A stretch of DNA of 64,000 nt from Clostridium rhizosphaerae (GCF_016765585.1 NZ_JAESWC010000002.1:868001-932000); one strand, 5' to 3'; positions 8,907 through 18,676 are shown, counted from the stretch's first letter. Notes: generated from the letters alone by a model not told the origin. Translations and numbers: made by a program.

Positions 8907-10649
8907 TTAAATGATATAAACTTTATCTTCCTCGAACTGTGCTTCAACATCTTGAGTTCCCGCAAGAGTATTAACAATCATTTTTATAGTATTTTTATCA
9001 GAATACCTAAATACTTTTAATAATTTTGAGTTAAGTTCTGCTAAACCATGAGAAAGAGCAGGATTCATGTCAGTGCTAATTGCACCATCTACTACTGACT
9101 TAAAGTACATTAAAATAGGCAAGTTTAATTTAAACCTTTCTACCCCATTTTTGATACTAAGATATAAGTCAAACTTCTTGCTAATATCCTCGTTACTCAT
9201 ATCCTTCTCAATTTGTACAACTTCAATTTCATCATAATTCGCTTTTCCAAGTAGTAACAAAACACTTTGAAATGCCCCATCATATCTGGTTAAAGTAAGA
9301 TACAGTTTATTTTCATTTTTAGGAGGTATCCCTATATTCTTAATGTAAAGTGCATCAAAAATGACCTTCTTCATTGATCTAAGACTTCTAGGAGATTGCT
9401 TCTCTGAAATCAGGCGTTTATATTCAACAAAAGTATCGCCTAAAATTTCACTAAATCTATCTTGAGATAAATCTGTTTTCAATCCGTATACCAAATAGAA
9501 TCGTCTTATAGCCCTTCTCATTTCTAAATCGTTTTCAAGGTTTATTTTAGAATCCTCTTCGTTGTGGTACCTCTTAGAAAACTCTTTCCAAACTCTCACT
9601 ACAGTTTCTTGAATTCCATTCGGTAAAATAGAAAAGTTATTCTTCACGAACATTTCATAATCACTTTTTAATGCAATAGAGTCTAACTCAAGCTGTTGCA
9701 GATAATCAATGGCCTTGATTTGTTTGGCGTTACTTAACATGTTTATACCCTTATAGCCAAAAAACAGGTTAGCGAAACTATATTGAAACTTTGTAAATAC
9801 ACGTTTGTCCCATTTCTTTAAATCATCACATTTTACATTTCCAGTTATAGCAAAACTTATTTGCGATAGCATTTGTCTTATGGTTATCCTCTTATCATTT
9901 TCATAGAGCCATCTATAGTAACTTTCGACGAAATCTATAACCGTATTTTTATTTTCACTTATTGATGTATAGTTACTAAATACGGGGCACCTTTCCTTAT
10001 TTTCACATTGTCTGCATCCAGTCCAATTTTCCTCTTTACATATTTTATTTATAATCTCTTTAACGAATCCTGTATTATCAATCCTTGCGATATTAACTAA
10101 ATAAAAATCATATCCTAGCAGACTAATCTTTTTATTTTCATTTGTATCTAATTGTTCCAATAGAGTATTTTCTATCTTATCCTTTATTTCATCACTACTA
10201 CCTAGTAGTCTTTGAAATGAATTTAGCAGAGGCCCAGTGTTGCTAATAAGAATGGCCGATTTATTATTAGTAGGTGCTTCCAATGCTCTTTTTAATAAAT
10301 CTATTTGCCTTTCTTGAGCCAACTCGCTCATATCTTTAACATAATATAAGGAAATACCATCTTTGTTTATTTCATCATCTACTTTTAACTTCTCTCCATC
10401 TCCAAGCATTCCTAATTCTTTTAAGACTTGTATAAGTATGCTAGTTTTCCCATCTCCAGCATGCCCTGTAAGGATATACACAACATTGTTAGCACTCTTT
10501 ATCTGATTACTAATATTAGTGCCTAACTTTCTAGTAACCCTTATTGAATTATAAAATTTATTTGTAACTTGCGATTCTGCTAAAGCATTTATATTACCAC
10601 TTGTAGCATTATTCATAGATTTTAAATAATCTACAAATCCATTCTCCAT
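8907..10649 (-). CDS. dptF: DptF-like P-loop ATPase
   Basis: This is a 580-residue protein with Walker A TGHAGDGKTS (K68 from this start), the first subunit of the DptFGH restriction set. Around residues 190-220 there is a cysteine cluster (ICKEENWTGCRQC followed by CPVF) that could hold zinc or an Fe-S cluster. An upstream in-frame ATG at 10664 exists, but it overlaps the GGAGG that should serve as ribosome binding site for the ATG at 10649, so the shorter start is preferred. With either start the gene is coupled to the cysteine desulfurase: the longer form overlaps it and the shorter begins 5 bases after its stop. That ties the restriction genes to the modification genes in one transcript. 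The name DndF or SspF may be used for the same family. Confidence 0.75.
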   Translation of the reverse strand: MENGFVDYLKSMNNATSGNINALAESQVTNKFYNSIRVTRKLGTNISNQIKSANNVVYILTGHAGDGKTSILIQVLKELGMLGDGEKLKVDDEINKDGISLYYVKDMSELAQERQIDLLKRALEAPTNNKSAILISNTGPLLNSFQRLLGSSDEIKDKIENTLLEQLDTNENKKISLLGYDFYLVNIARIDNTGFVKEIINKICKEENWTGCRQCENKERCPVFSNYTSISENKNTVIDFVESYYRWLYENDKRITIRQMLSQISFAITGNVKCDDLKKWDKRVFTKFQYSFANLFFGYKGINMLSNAKQIKAIDYLQQLELDSIALKSDYEMFVKNNFSILPNGIQETVVRVWKEFSKRYHNEEDSKINLENDLEMRRAIRRFYLVYGLKTDLSQDRFSEILGDTFVEYKRLISEKQSPRSLRSMKKVIFDALYIKNIGIPPKNENKLYLTLTRYDGAFQSVLLLLGKANYDEIEVVQIEKDMSNEDISKKFDLYLSIKNGVERFKLNLPILMYFKSVVDGAISTDMNPALSHGLAELNSKLLKVFRYSDKNTIKMIVNTLAGTQDVEAQFEEDKVYII

Positions 10650-10654
10650 ATCCC

Positions 10655-11815
10655 CTACCTCCATAAGATTTCATTCAATGCTTCTATCAATATGTCTACA
10701 TCTTCTTTATCATTAAAGTAACTTAAACTTACTCTAACTACACCCTCATTTGTATTCAAAAATCTCCCTACATAAGGTGCACAATGATGCCCAGCTCTCA
10801 CAGAAATATTGAAATCCCGATCTAGTATACTAGCTACTTCCTGAGAAGAGTAACCGTCTATATTAAATGAAACAATCCCAATATGTCTGTCCCTATCTTT
10901 AGGAAGATATAATTGTATTTCTTCAATTTCCTCCAATTTATTAACCAGATAGTCTGTAAGTTCTTTTTCTTTCCTATATATAACATTTGTTTTAGTTTCT
11001 TCTATCCACTTAATAGCAGCATTCAAGCCTGCAATAGCTTGAATATTGTAGCTGCCAGCCTCATACCTAAGAGTACCATCACTTGGCATATCTAAATTAG
11101 TAGAATCGCTCCCTGTACCACCTACAATAAATTCACTCAACTTAACCTTTTTTGAGTTATTTACTATACCCGCTACCCCAAAAGGTCCATATAATGTTTT
11201 ATGACCAGCAAAAACTGCAAAGTCTATATCAAGCTTACTCAAATCTATATCTACCAATCCTATTGATTGAGCGCAATCTAGTAAGATAATTGGGCTGCTT
11301 ACGCTCACCATTTCAATAATTTGTTCAATTGGAAGAATGTACCCTGTCACATTACTTATATGTGATATGCATACCAAATCTGGTTTATCATTAATTAATT
11401 TTGGTGCTAAATCCTTTGTGTTAATTTCGAAAGTGTCCGGACTAAACTTAAGAAAGTGTATTTTGAAGTTAAATTTCTTACTTAAATGATGCAGAGTTCT
11501 CGCAATTGCATTGTGTTCAAATTCAGAAATATATACATTCCTTATTTTTGACCAGTCCAACCCATACAAAACTTGATTTATGGCGATTGTAGCAGAGGGA
11601 GTAAAAATTATTTTCCTTTGATCGTTTACCCCTACTAAATTAGATAATTCTGTTCTAGTTTCTTGTATAATTTCACTAGCTTTCTTAGATAATTTATACC
11701 CACTCCTACCAGCATTAACTCCATAATTTCTATAAAACTCATCCATAAATGTGTAAACACATTCCGGCTTTGGAAAAGTCGTAGCAGCATTATCAAGATA
11801 AATAGTCTTGTCCAT
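10655..11815 (-). CDS. sspA: Cysteine desulfurase (SspA/DndA type), PLP-dependent
   Basis: This 386-residue class V aminotransferase-fold enzyme removes sulfur from cysteine as a persulfide for DNA phosphorothioation. Visible motifs are YLDNAATTFPKP at the N-terminus, the PLP-binding lysine in AGHKTLYGP (K206), the DCAQS loop, and the catalytic cysteine in RAGHHCAP (C345). The short HHCAP form with no long insertion resembles SufS/CsdB-type group II desulfurases. The product sits between the SspC-like ATPase (38 bases upstream) and dptF. The PP-loop protein in the same operon is the natural sulfur acceptor. A general housekeeping role in Fe-S or tRNA thiolation cannot be excluded from the protein alone, but the operon position argues for a dedicated enzyme. 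Confidence 0.85.
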   Translation of the reverse strand: MDKTIYLDNAATTFPKPECVYTFMDEFYRNYGVNAGRSGYKLSKKASEIIQETRTELSNLVGVNDQRKIIFTPSATIAINQVLYGLDWSKIRNVYISEFEHNAIARTLHHLSKKFNFKIHFLKFSPDTFEINTKDLAPKLINDKPDLVCISHISNVTGYILPIEQIIEMVSVSSPIILLDCAQSIGLVDIDLSKLDIDFAVFAGHKTLYGPFGVAGIVNNSKKVKLSEFIVGGTGSDSTNLDMPSDGTLRYEAGSYNIQAIAGLNAAIKWIEETKTNVIYRKEKELTDYLVNKLEEIEEIQLYLPKDRDRHIGIVSFNIDGYSSQEVASILDRDFNISVRAGHHCAPYVGRFLNTNEGVVRVSLSYFNDKEDVDILIEALNEILWR

Positions 11816-11853
11816 TACATCACCTCTTTAAAAGTACATGTAAATTATAACTT

Positions 11854-14800
11854 TTACATATACTTTTTTAATAAATTCATCAAAATGTTACGCTTTTCAT
11901 TTGCTTCTATAGACTCACCATATTCTTCAAAAAGCTCTTCAATTTCATTTAGTAGGGTTACACCAATTTCTGAAATTTCCTCAACATTAAAGCTTTTTCC
12001 AACTGCTTCACCATCTCGGTCTATTTTTATCTTATACATTCCATCTGTTGAGTCTATTTCGTCTAACTCTAAGCCCTCAACATTGGCAATAATTTTGTCT
12101 AAATCCTCTATATACTGGTGAACAGTACCATCTTGCCAATCTTCAATAGAAAGTCCTGTAATAATTTCAGCTAGTTTGCCTATAACATAGCTTTCATCAT
12201 GATTATCTAGTTGTTTTACAAACTCTAAGAACCTATTTGTAGTTAAATCAAATAAATGTTCTTTTTTCGTATCATCTAACTTATCAAACCATATTTTTAG
12301 CCCCTGTGTTAGTTTGCCTTTATAATTAGGGTTTATCTTTTGCAAAGTTGTTTCTATTAGATATAATTTAAATTTCTCCACTATCTCATCCAAATAAATT
12401 TTTACTTCTTTGATTTTATTGAAACAATGAAAATAATCCTCTGTTTCCATGATTTTAAACAACTTCTTAAATAAAAACTCCCTGGAATTAATATCAAATT
12501 TCAATAGTTCTATTCGAAGTCTAGTTATACTCTTACCAATCTCAACTCCATCGATTCCATGCTTATGAGTTCTTGCAAATTGACTTAAGGACTGTATATA
12601 AGACTGCATGCCTTTTATAATTGCTTCATATTTATTTGAAACTAGTTCCTTATCCTTTATTTGTTTTCCAAACAGTTCTATCATTAAGTTTAGATATTCT
12701 TCTCTTTCCTTTGTACCCTTCTCAATTCTAATAAAATACTCCCTTGGATTGTTATTGATATTATTAAGAGTATCATATGATAAATTGAGTTCCTTACTTC
12801 CCTTACTACCAAAATATATAATAGAATCATCTTTAAACTCTCTAATAATAAACGCTAAATAAATTGGTATAACGCCTTTTCTTAAGCCAATATCTTCACC
12901 AGTTAATTCTTCATATAACTCATTGAAACATTTTTTTTCTGTTTCTGCTTGATAAATAAACGTTCTTATTAAATTTAGTACATTAGATAAGCGAAAATCA
13001 TCGGTTGAAGTATTGTTATCTAATCCAAATCTTTTTATAGTAGCTCTATAAATCGTAACCTCTGGCCCATTACCAGCTAATGATTCAGATACTTCATTGT
13101 TATAGCTATTTAAAATAAGCTCAACAATTTTACCTCGTGCTTTTGAAATTACAGTTGTAATATTATTTTTGTTAATAAGCTCATTATTGATAAGCGGTGT
13201 CCTACTAAATCTTTCAGAGCATATATTGGAGATAATTTTATTCAATTCAGCCTTTCTATCTATAAATACTTTTGCACCATTTATATAAAAATCACTTTTT
13301 CTATTTTCAATCACAAAAAATTCTTCAACATAAGACTTTATATCTTCAACTAAATCATCTTCATAAATCTCAATTAATTGATCTGCTAGTGTCTCCTCAC
13401 TTAAGAAGTTTTTATCTTCCTTTAGTAATTTTATTGCCATCAATTCTTTTATAGAATCTACTTTATCAAATGGCCTTTTAGGAATGTTAAGTATTATTCT
13501 TCCATTATTAAATCGCATAATTTTACTAATAGCCTGTTCCTTTTCAACCTCATCAAGATATATAAGGTTCACTACAACCCCATCCGCACAATAGAATTCT
13601 GTAAGTGATGCTATATCCTGAAAAGCAATCAATTGCTCAGTTGTCATGTATATATTTTTGAAATACCTAACCATCTTAAAAGTATCATTATATCTCTTAG
13701 GCAGAATAAAACCTAAGTTATATATCTCTGATAATTCTTGAGATATATTAATATTTCTTACCCTAGTATTTTTTATTGTATCTATCTTTGCTTTTACATT
13801 AATCTCTGATACCGGAATAAAATTGATATAACCATTGCTCTTTTTGGTATATATTAAGTTTTTCTCCTTCAAGGCTATTAATCCTTGAAGAATTTCTTCC
13901 TCATCATAATTTAAAGCCGCTACTAATGTTTCAACTGTTGGCATTAATCTATCAAATTCATTGACAATATAAACTATTGCTAATGATTTTACTATTTCTG
14001 ATTCCTTGCTATCAGCACATTTATGCAAAGCGGAATCTGCCTTTATCCATGTGTTATGAACTAAATCATTAAATGTCTCTTTTTTAAAAAGATCCTCAAA
14101 ATAATCATATATTGAATCTAAGTTAAGTAGCTGCAGTTTTCCTTCATTTTTATATATAAAATTAGCTAAAGTATTACTCTCATTCTTACAAAGAAAAGTG
14201 AATAAGGTTCTTTCATTTTGGGCTACTTTTTCACTTATCTTAGGTAAACAATATACTGAAATTGGATTTAATGGGAAACATTCAATTCCTACATTTTCTT
14301 TGTACTCTTTTTCAGTATAAATACCTTGAAAAATACCCAATGCTTTCTCTATTTTATTAAAATAGTCATTATTTTTATTATAAATAAACTTTTCTAACTT
14401 TGGCTTATCTTTAAATATTGCATTCGATATTAGTTCATAATTTTGTTTAGATGACGAAGTAAGATATATCTCCTTAAATCTTCCTTCAATAGCTCTCCAC
14501 GAATTAATAACCTGCTTTGGTAACTTTGAAATATACTCATTTATTGTCTTATGCGTAATGCATGCAAAGTTTAGCTGCTGCTTGTTGTTACTTCGACTTG
14601 CGAGTTCAGCAAAGTCTTGCAAAATCTTTAAGTCTTTCGCAGTATCATTCGTTACACTTGCTTCCATAAACTTGCTAAACTCATCAAATACCACAAACAT
14701 TCCTTTATATCCATACTTCTCACAAAGTAAAAAGTTGGTTTCATCATAAAGTCTTACTACATCTGAATTAACCATCGGATTATATTCAATTCCTGAACTG

Positions 14801-15438
14801 ACAGCAAGATAAGCTTTCTTGAAAGCTTGAAATGCATCACCGTTATAATTCTTTAGCCCATTTTCTAACTCATCTAATCTTATGCCATCCTTAAGCAGCT
14901 CACTTTTTAAAACTTCTATAGTGTCCTTATAGTTTGCTTTCCAATTCTGTATTATATCTAATACCGATTCAAAGTAAGTATTAGGCTTAATATCATCAAT
15001 ATTATTTTTCTTTAGCGCATCACTCAGCGCCAATAGAAACGCCTGTTGTATATTAATATGGCTCCCATTAATTATGACTGGTAATAGTTTTATTTCCTCA
15101 TCTAGTATCACTCTAGCTAGCTGCGCTGTCTCAACATCTATTCTTTCAATATTCAAAATAAGGTCATTTAATGCTTCTTTGTTCTCTTCCTTTTGTTCTA
15201 ACAATGTAAGTAATATTAACAGTAAATGACTCTTTCCTTTACCATACGGTCCTATTAAGACGGTAGAAGATTCTCCTTTTCCATAGTAAATCTTCTTTAA
15301 ATAATCCTTCAATATATCTAATGTTGATATAGTAGGTATATAACCTTTTACTTTATTGTTACTGCCCAAATCATATTGTAGGTTTATAGAATATTGAAAT
15401 CCTTCTGCAGGCTTTAAAAATTCAATGTACTTCATCAT
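11854..15438 (-). CDS. sspC: SspC-like large P-loop ATPase of phosphorothioation module
   Basis: This is a 1194-residue protein. Walker A is GPYGKGKS (K69), close to the N-terminus, and a Walker B-like FVVFDEFSKFME lies near residue 250. The rest is long, helical and without a recognised nuclease or helicase signature; the C-terminal 100 residues are acidic. It is preceded by AGGAGCGAGGC and its ATG overlaps the stop of the DUF4007 gene. Placement after SspD- and SspB-like genes fits SspC, the ATPase of single-strand DNA phosphorothioation. BREX ATPases (BrxC/PglY) share the general build: very large, N-terminal P-loop of the GPxGxGK(S/T) type. A BREX type 4-related origin is therefore the main alternative, but no PglZ is present in the window. 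Confidence 0.7.
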   Translation of the reverse strand: MMKYIEFLKPAEGFQYSINLQYDLGSNNKVKGYIPTISTLDILKDYLKKIYYGKGESSTVLIGPYGKGKSHLLLILLTLLEQKEENKEALNDLILNIERIDVETAQLARVILDEEIKLLPVIINGSHINIQQAFLLALSDALKKNNIDDIKPNTYFESVLDIIQNWKANYKDTIEVLKSELLKDGIRLDELENGLKNYNGDAFQAFKKAYLAVSSGIEYNPMVNSDVVRLYDETNFLLCEKYGYKGMFVVFDEFSKFMEASVTNDTAKDLKILQDFAELASRSNNKQQLNFACITHKTINEYISKLPKQVINSWRAIEGRFKEIYLTSSSKQNYELISNAIFKDKPKLEKFIYNKNNDYFNKIEKALGIFQGIYTEKEYKENVGIECFPLNPISVYCLPKISEKVAQNERTLFTFLCKNESNTLANFIYKNEGKLQLLNLDSIYDYFEDLFKKETFNDLVHNTWIKADSALHKCADSKESEIVKSLAIVYIVNEFDRLMPTVETLVAALNYDEEEILQGLIALKEKNLIYTKKSNGYINFIPVSEINVKAKIDTIKNTRVRNINISQELSEIYNLGFILPKRYNDTFKMVRYFKNIYMTTEQLIAFQDIASLTEFYCADGVVVNLIYLDEVEKEQAISKIMRFNNGRIILNIPKRPFDKVDSIKELMAIKLLKEDKNFLSEETLADQLIEIYEDDLVEDIKSYVEEFFVIENRKSDFYINGAKVFIDRKAELNKIISNICSERFSRTPLINNELINKNNITTVISKARGKIVELILNSYNNEVSESLAGNGPEVTIYRATIKRFGLDNNTSTDDFRLSNVLNLIRTFIYQAETEKKCFNELYEELTGEDIGLRKGVIPIYLAFIIREFKDDSIIYFGSKGSKELNLSYDTLNNINNNPREYFIRIEKGTKEREEYLNLMIELFGKQIKDKELVSNKYEAIIKGMQSYIQSLSQFARTHKHGIDGVEIGKSITRLRIELLKFDINSREFLFKKLFKIMETEDYFHCFNKIKEVKIYLDEIVEKFKLYLIETTLQKINPNYKGKLTQGLKIWFDKLDDTKKEHLFDLTTNRFLEFVKQLDNHDESYVIGKLAEIITGLSIEDWQDGTVHQYIEDLDKIIANVEGLELDEIDSTDGMYKIKIDRDGEAVGKSFNVEEISEIGVTLLNEIEELFEEYGESIEANEKRNILMNLLKKYM

Positions 15439-16376
15439 GCCTCGCTCCTTAGTTGCTCATAATAGTTTTCTAATACATCCTCACATCTAATTTTCGATTT
15501 AAGATACACTGTATCTAAGCCCGCAGTCCTATTTACTTCGATATAACCCAACCTTTCAAGACTATCCAAATAATAATTAACCTGCACTCTATCTAAATTA
15601 AAGACATTTCCAACATTGCAATCATCACTTATGAGTCGATCAATAGTTGTACTCTTTTCGTTACCTAGCTGTTCTAAAATAACATATAGCACTACGAGCG
15701 GATCAAGTGCATCTTTTTGAGGCTTTTTCTTGTAAAACACCTCTTTTTCATTTGATGAATTCTTACATCCGATTAATCCTAATTCAACTAATGGACTGCT
15801 CAAACTTTCTTCTGGACTTATCAAATCCTCATGATTAGAATAATAGGTTTTGATAATACAACTACAGTCATCTTGCAGTGACTTTTCAGAAAAACCTATT
15901 TCTGGATCAAGTTTTGATAAGCTTAAGCTTAACCCATCGAACAGTTCTTTTTTTCTAAACTCTTGTGCCTTTAAATCATTAAAGAAAACGTACCATGCCG
16001 TAGCATTTTCTTTATTTGTAACAAGTTTATAATGCATAAGCCATAATGTAAAAATCTCTTCGAAGTACGGATCATACTTATTTATCAACATTCCAAATGG
16101 CTGGCTTAACTTTGAGATTCTACGACCTTTTTTTGTTCTTAATTCTTCTATTAATCCGCATGCCTGAAGCCAATACTTTATTGACTTTACCATGTTAGAA
16201 CCTACCCCAAGAATATCAACAGCATCATCTCTACTGAATATATCTTTTGCATCTTCATCAGTCATATTAGGCAAATTATATTCCTCTATAGCGGCAATTC
16301 CTTTTCTCAGCCAACCTTCTCTTAAACTAAAGCTCTCATGTCCTTTAAGTCTTATCTTTACTGTCATTTTACTCAC
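15435..16376 (-). CDS. sspB: DUF4007 protein, SspB type
   Basis: This 313-residue protein carries the DUF4007 hallmark near its N-terminus: GHESFSLREGWLRKG (residues about 12-26). A helix-turn-helix-like segment LGVGSNMVKSIKYWLQACG follows, and a C-terminal winged-helix (VNYYLDSLERLGYIEV) ends the protein. From memory, DUF4007 defines SspB, the nickase/DNA-binding component of the SspABCD system. The gene overlaps sspD by 8 bases and sspC by 4 bases, so all three are translationally coupled. GAGGTGAG lies just before its ATG. A paralogue lies at 1213-2037. Product function is inferred from family and context; I cannot point to catalytic residues. Confidence 0.78.
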   Translation of the reverse strand: MSKMTVKIRLKGHESFSLREGWLRKGIAAIEEYNLPNMTDEDAKDIFSRDDAVDILGVGSNMVKSIKYWLQACGLIEELRTKKGRRISKLSQPFGMLINKYDPYFEEIFTLWLMHYKLVTNKENATAWYVFFNDLKAQEFRKKELFDGLSLSLSKLDPEIGFSEKSLQDDCSCIIKTYYSNHEDLISPEESLSSPLVELGLIGCKNSSNEKEVFYKKKPQKDALDPLVVLYVILEQLGNEKSTTIDRLISDDCNVGNVFNLDRVQVNYYLDSLERLGYIEVNRTAGLDTVYLKSKIRCEDVLENYYEQLRSEA

Positions 16377-18108
16377 CTCGTTTAGTTATTAGTACTTTCC
16401 TCATGTAACATCCACCATCAAAATGATTTATACATTCACCACATCTCTTGCATTTATCATCATTAATCTTATAATACTCATTATCATTCTTACCAATATT
16501 CTCATTCTTGTGCGCAGCCTTTTTCACTGAAATAGCATCGTGTTTGCAAACACTCTCACATGCTAAGCAACCAAGACACATTTGATACTTTGTTATTTGA
16601 CAATCAACCTTTTGTTTGACATCTCTAAGACTCTTTGATCCTAATATCTTTGTGTTAATTATTGTAACTTTAAGGTTCTTTTCGCCTAATCTTCCCTCAA
16701 GTATTAACACAGGATTGTTGCTTCTATCGTTTACATAAACTTGTCCTAATCTTTTATTACCCATATCAAAATTCAACCATCCGAAAGGTTTAAAGAACTC
16801 ATATAATTCTTCAGTTATAGGTTTATTTAACTCATAATTAAAGGAGTCGCTTGCTGTTACACAGGGTTTAAATTCAACAAATGTACTCCTACTTATGGAT
16901 AAACCATTCCCACCTTGTCTTGCCTTCCATTTTCCTTCATCAACATAAACTTCGGCATCAGGCTTGCCCACTTTTTTTGCAAAATTAATTAATAATTTTC
17001 TCCATTTTTCATATTCATCTGGCATATATATACTAGATAAGTATTGCGACCACTTTGAATTATTTGGACAGCACCAGCATCCTACTCTCGAATATCCAAG
17101 CCTATAAGCATAATTAAAATCAATATTACGTGATAAGATATACAGCCAAATATCGAAATCATACCAGTCTATAATTGGAGAAACAACATGTTGCTTTGTT
17201 ATTTTGGGACTTTGACTTACCTTATCATATTTACTTCTACTTACCGATTCGCTTCTTCGAATTCCATAAAAAGTTAAGACTCTTTTTTTATTTTTGAATG
17301 TCGTATCAATACGTCTCGTAATTGCACCTGTCTTAAAAACAATACAGCACCACCGCATTACCCTGCTTGGTGGCCCTATTACTTCACACATATCATAAAA
17401 ATTTTTCTCTTTATTCCTAGCTGAGAGAAATGGTATCTTAGGATTATTTTTATGGAATCTGTCCGCATACTCCATAGTGTGAGGAAATTCAAGTGTAGTA
17501 TCTCCGAATATATGAAGAACCTTTTGTGTTCCAAGAGCTCTAGTGACTAAATCGCTTACTACTGTGCTATCCTTTCCACCAGAGAAAGAAACAAAGGTTT
17601 CATCGAATTTGAAATTGTCTTTCTGCTCATTAATAAAATTCATAGCCTCAGTGTCTATCTCATTAAATCTATACCTATTTTCTTCTAAGAATTTATCAAT
17701 ATATTCATAAAACATCTCATAATTGTTTTGAGGATTTAATGTCTTTAGCTCATCAATTACTTCAGATGACTTTCTCTCCATTAATTTATCAACTGTAACT
17801 TTTAAGCGCTTCCCATCAATATAATATTTGTTACCGACTCCATTCCACACTGAGCAGTTAATAAACTTAAAAGGTTCTCCGATTAGAATTTCTAGCATGA
17901 GTCTCTCCTCAGGGAATACTGGCCTAATATCAGTTGTTAATTCTCGTACATTATGACCTTCATGCTTACATTCTTTGTTGTATAGGGGTATATTACACTC
18001 ATCGCACCAGTATACCTTTGAACCAACTATGTCAGCTCTCTGATTACAAACTGGACAAATACTAGTTTCACATGGTATATTGCAATTATTACATCTATAA
18101 TTAATCAT
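16369..18108 (-). CDS. sspD: SspD/DndC-like PAPS-reductase-family protein with zinc ribbons and ferredoxin clusters
   Basis: This 579-residue protein should activate DNA phosphate with ATP so that sulfur can be inserted. The PP-loop is SGGKDS (residues 176-181). Two short zinc-ribbon modules open the protein: C6, C9, C18, C21 and then C35, C38, C47 with nearby histidines. A CWCC motif follows in the catalytic domain (near residue 345). The C-terminal 70 residues hold two ferredoxin-like clusters, CLGCLACESVC and CKRCGEC with a final cysteine. Similar zinc-ribbon/PAPS-reductase/ferredoxin proteins are common in Clostridia and archaea. First gene of the defence operon, with AGGGTGA 5 bases before the ATG. 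The coupling to DUF4007, SspC-like and cysteine desulfurase genes decides the call; alone it would be 'phosphoadenosine phosphosulfate reductase family protein'. Confidence 0.78.
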   Translation of the reverse strand: MINYRCNNCNIPCETSICPVCNQRADIVGSKVYWCDECNIPLYNKECKHEGHNVRELTTDIRPVFPEERLMLEILIGEPFKFINCSVWNGVGNKYYIDGKRLKVTVDKLMERKSSEVIDELKTLNPQNNYEMFYEYIDKFLEENRYRFNEIDTEAMNFINEQKDNFKFDETFVSFSGGKDSTVVSDLVTRALGTQKVLHIFGDTTLEFPHTMEYADRFHKNNPKIPFLSARNKEKNFYDMCEVIGPPSRVMRWCCIVFKTGAITRRIDTTFKNKKRVLTFYGIRRSESVSRSKYDKVSQSPKITKQHVVSPIIDWYDFDIWLYILSRNIDFNYAYRLGYSRVGCWCCPNNSKWSQYLSSIYMPDEYEKWRKLLINFAKKVGKPDAEVYVDEGKWKARQGGNGLSISRSTFVEFKPCVTASDSFNYELNKPITEELYEFFKPFGWLNFDMGNKRLGQVYVNDRSNNPVLILEGRLGEKNLKVTIINTKILGSKSLRDVKQKVDCQITKYQMCLGCLACESVCKHDAISVKKAAHKNENIGKNDNEYYKINDDKCKRCGECINHFDGGCYMRKVLITKRGE

Positions 18109-18142
18109 ATTTTCACCCTTGTTCCATTAAAATCACAATTTC

Positions 18143-18171
18143 ATTATATCAAAAAAGCCTTCAACTAATAA
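18143..18171 (-). promoter_or_regulatory. Candidate promoter of the ssp-dpt operon
   Basis: On the minus strand a perfect -10 TATAAT (18143-18148) is preceded, after a 17-base spacer, by a weak -35 TTATTA (18166-18171). It lies about 35 bases upstream of the sspD start. It is the only good sigma-A-like site seen ahead of the operon, and no internal gap longer than 40 bases exists downstream, so it may drive all nine genes. Confidence 0.5.
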
Positions 18172-18431
18172 GTGTTATATCAGTATTAATTGTCGAATTT
18201 AACCTTATTATCGCAATTTTTACTACCTGCTAAGTTGAATTCTTCCAACCTGACCTATTTTATCAACCAAGTCTTAAAATTAATGTTGTTCTTATATGTA
18301 TCTGGTTTGGCCAAATAGTATTATAGAACCTTTCCTTCTGCCCTATCTTAAATTTCTGCATCCAGTACTTGCTCTTTTCATTTACAAAGATCCATCAGTT
18401 GTAGTTTTTAGATTCTATAGTATACTTATAG

Positions 18432-18494
18432 TATTCTTCACCAATCTCTTAATTCCTTCCAAAAAAGACAAAAAGAGCGATTCAACTCGCTCTC
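18432..18494. repeat. Dispersed 63-bp element, copy 1
   Basis: Starts TATTCTTCAC and runs through CTTAATTCCTTCC to a hairpin made of AGAGCGA and TCGCTCT. A nearly identical 62-base copy is at 30953-31014 (only a few substitutions and one base indel). The hairpin makes it a possible terminator, but the conserved left half is not part of the stem. Confidence 0.75.
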
Positions 18495-18535
18495 TGGATA
18501 AATGTTCTTCCTTAGCCCTATGACATTTAAGCACT

Positions 18536-18676
18536 TCACTTCTTAAGTATCATTACTTCAGCAGTGCTGGCTATCAACCTATCAAACTTACGTATATCTT
18601 CTCCCTTTTTTAGATTGACTTTAATATGCCCTGCCCTCGTCCATAATTCAACAAGCTTATATATCTTCCCTGCCAA
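18536..18676 (-). pseudogene. Short open frame, possible gene remnant
   Basis: Forty-six codons reading LAGKIYKLVELW... and ending STAEVMILKK. The composition looks coding (lysine/isoleucine-rich, amphipathic), but the only start is a TTG directly behind a terminator hairpin and no Shine-Dalgarno is present. It may be the tail of a decayed gene. I do not recognise the family. Confidence 0.3.

Noticed and set aside
1..18108. BREX type 4 locus (PAPS-reductase-like protein with very large P-loop ATPase)
   Set aside because: No PglZ-type phosphatase, BrxL protease or BrxA/B-like gene is visible, and DptFGH plus cysteine desulfurase fit phosphorothioation better. Sequence left of the window could still add such genes.
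18296..18523. Rightward 75-codon frame
   Set aside because: No ribosome binding site, runs across a repeated hairpin element, and the composition is not protein-like.
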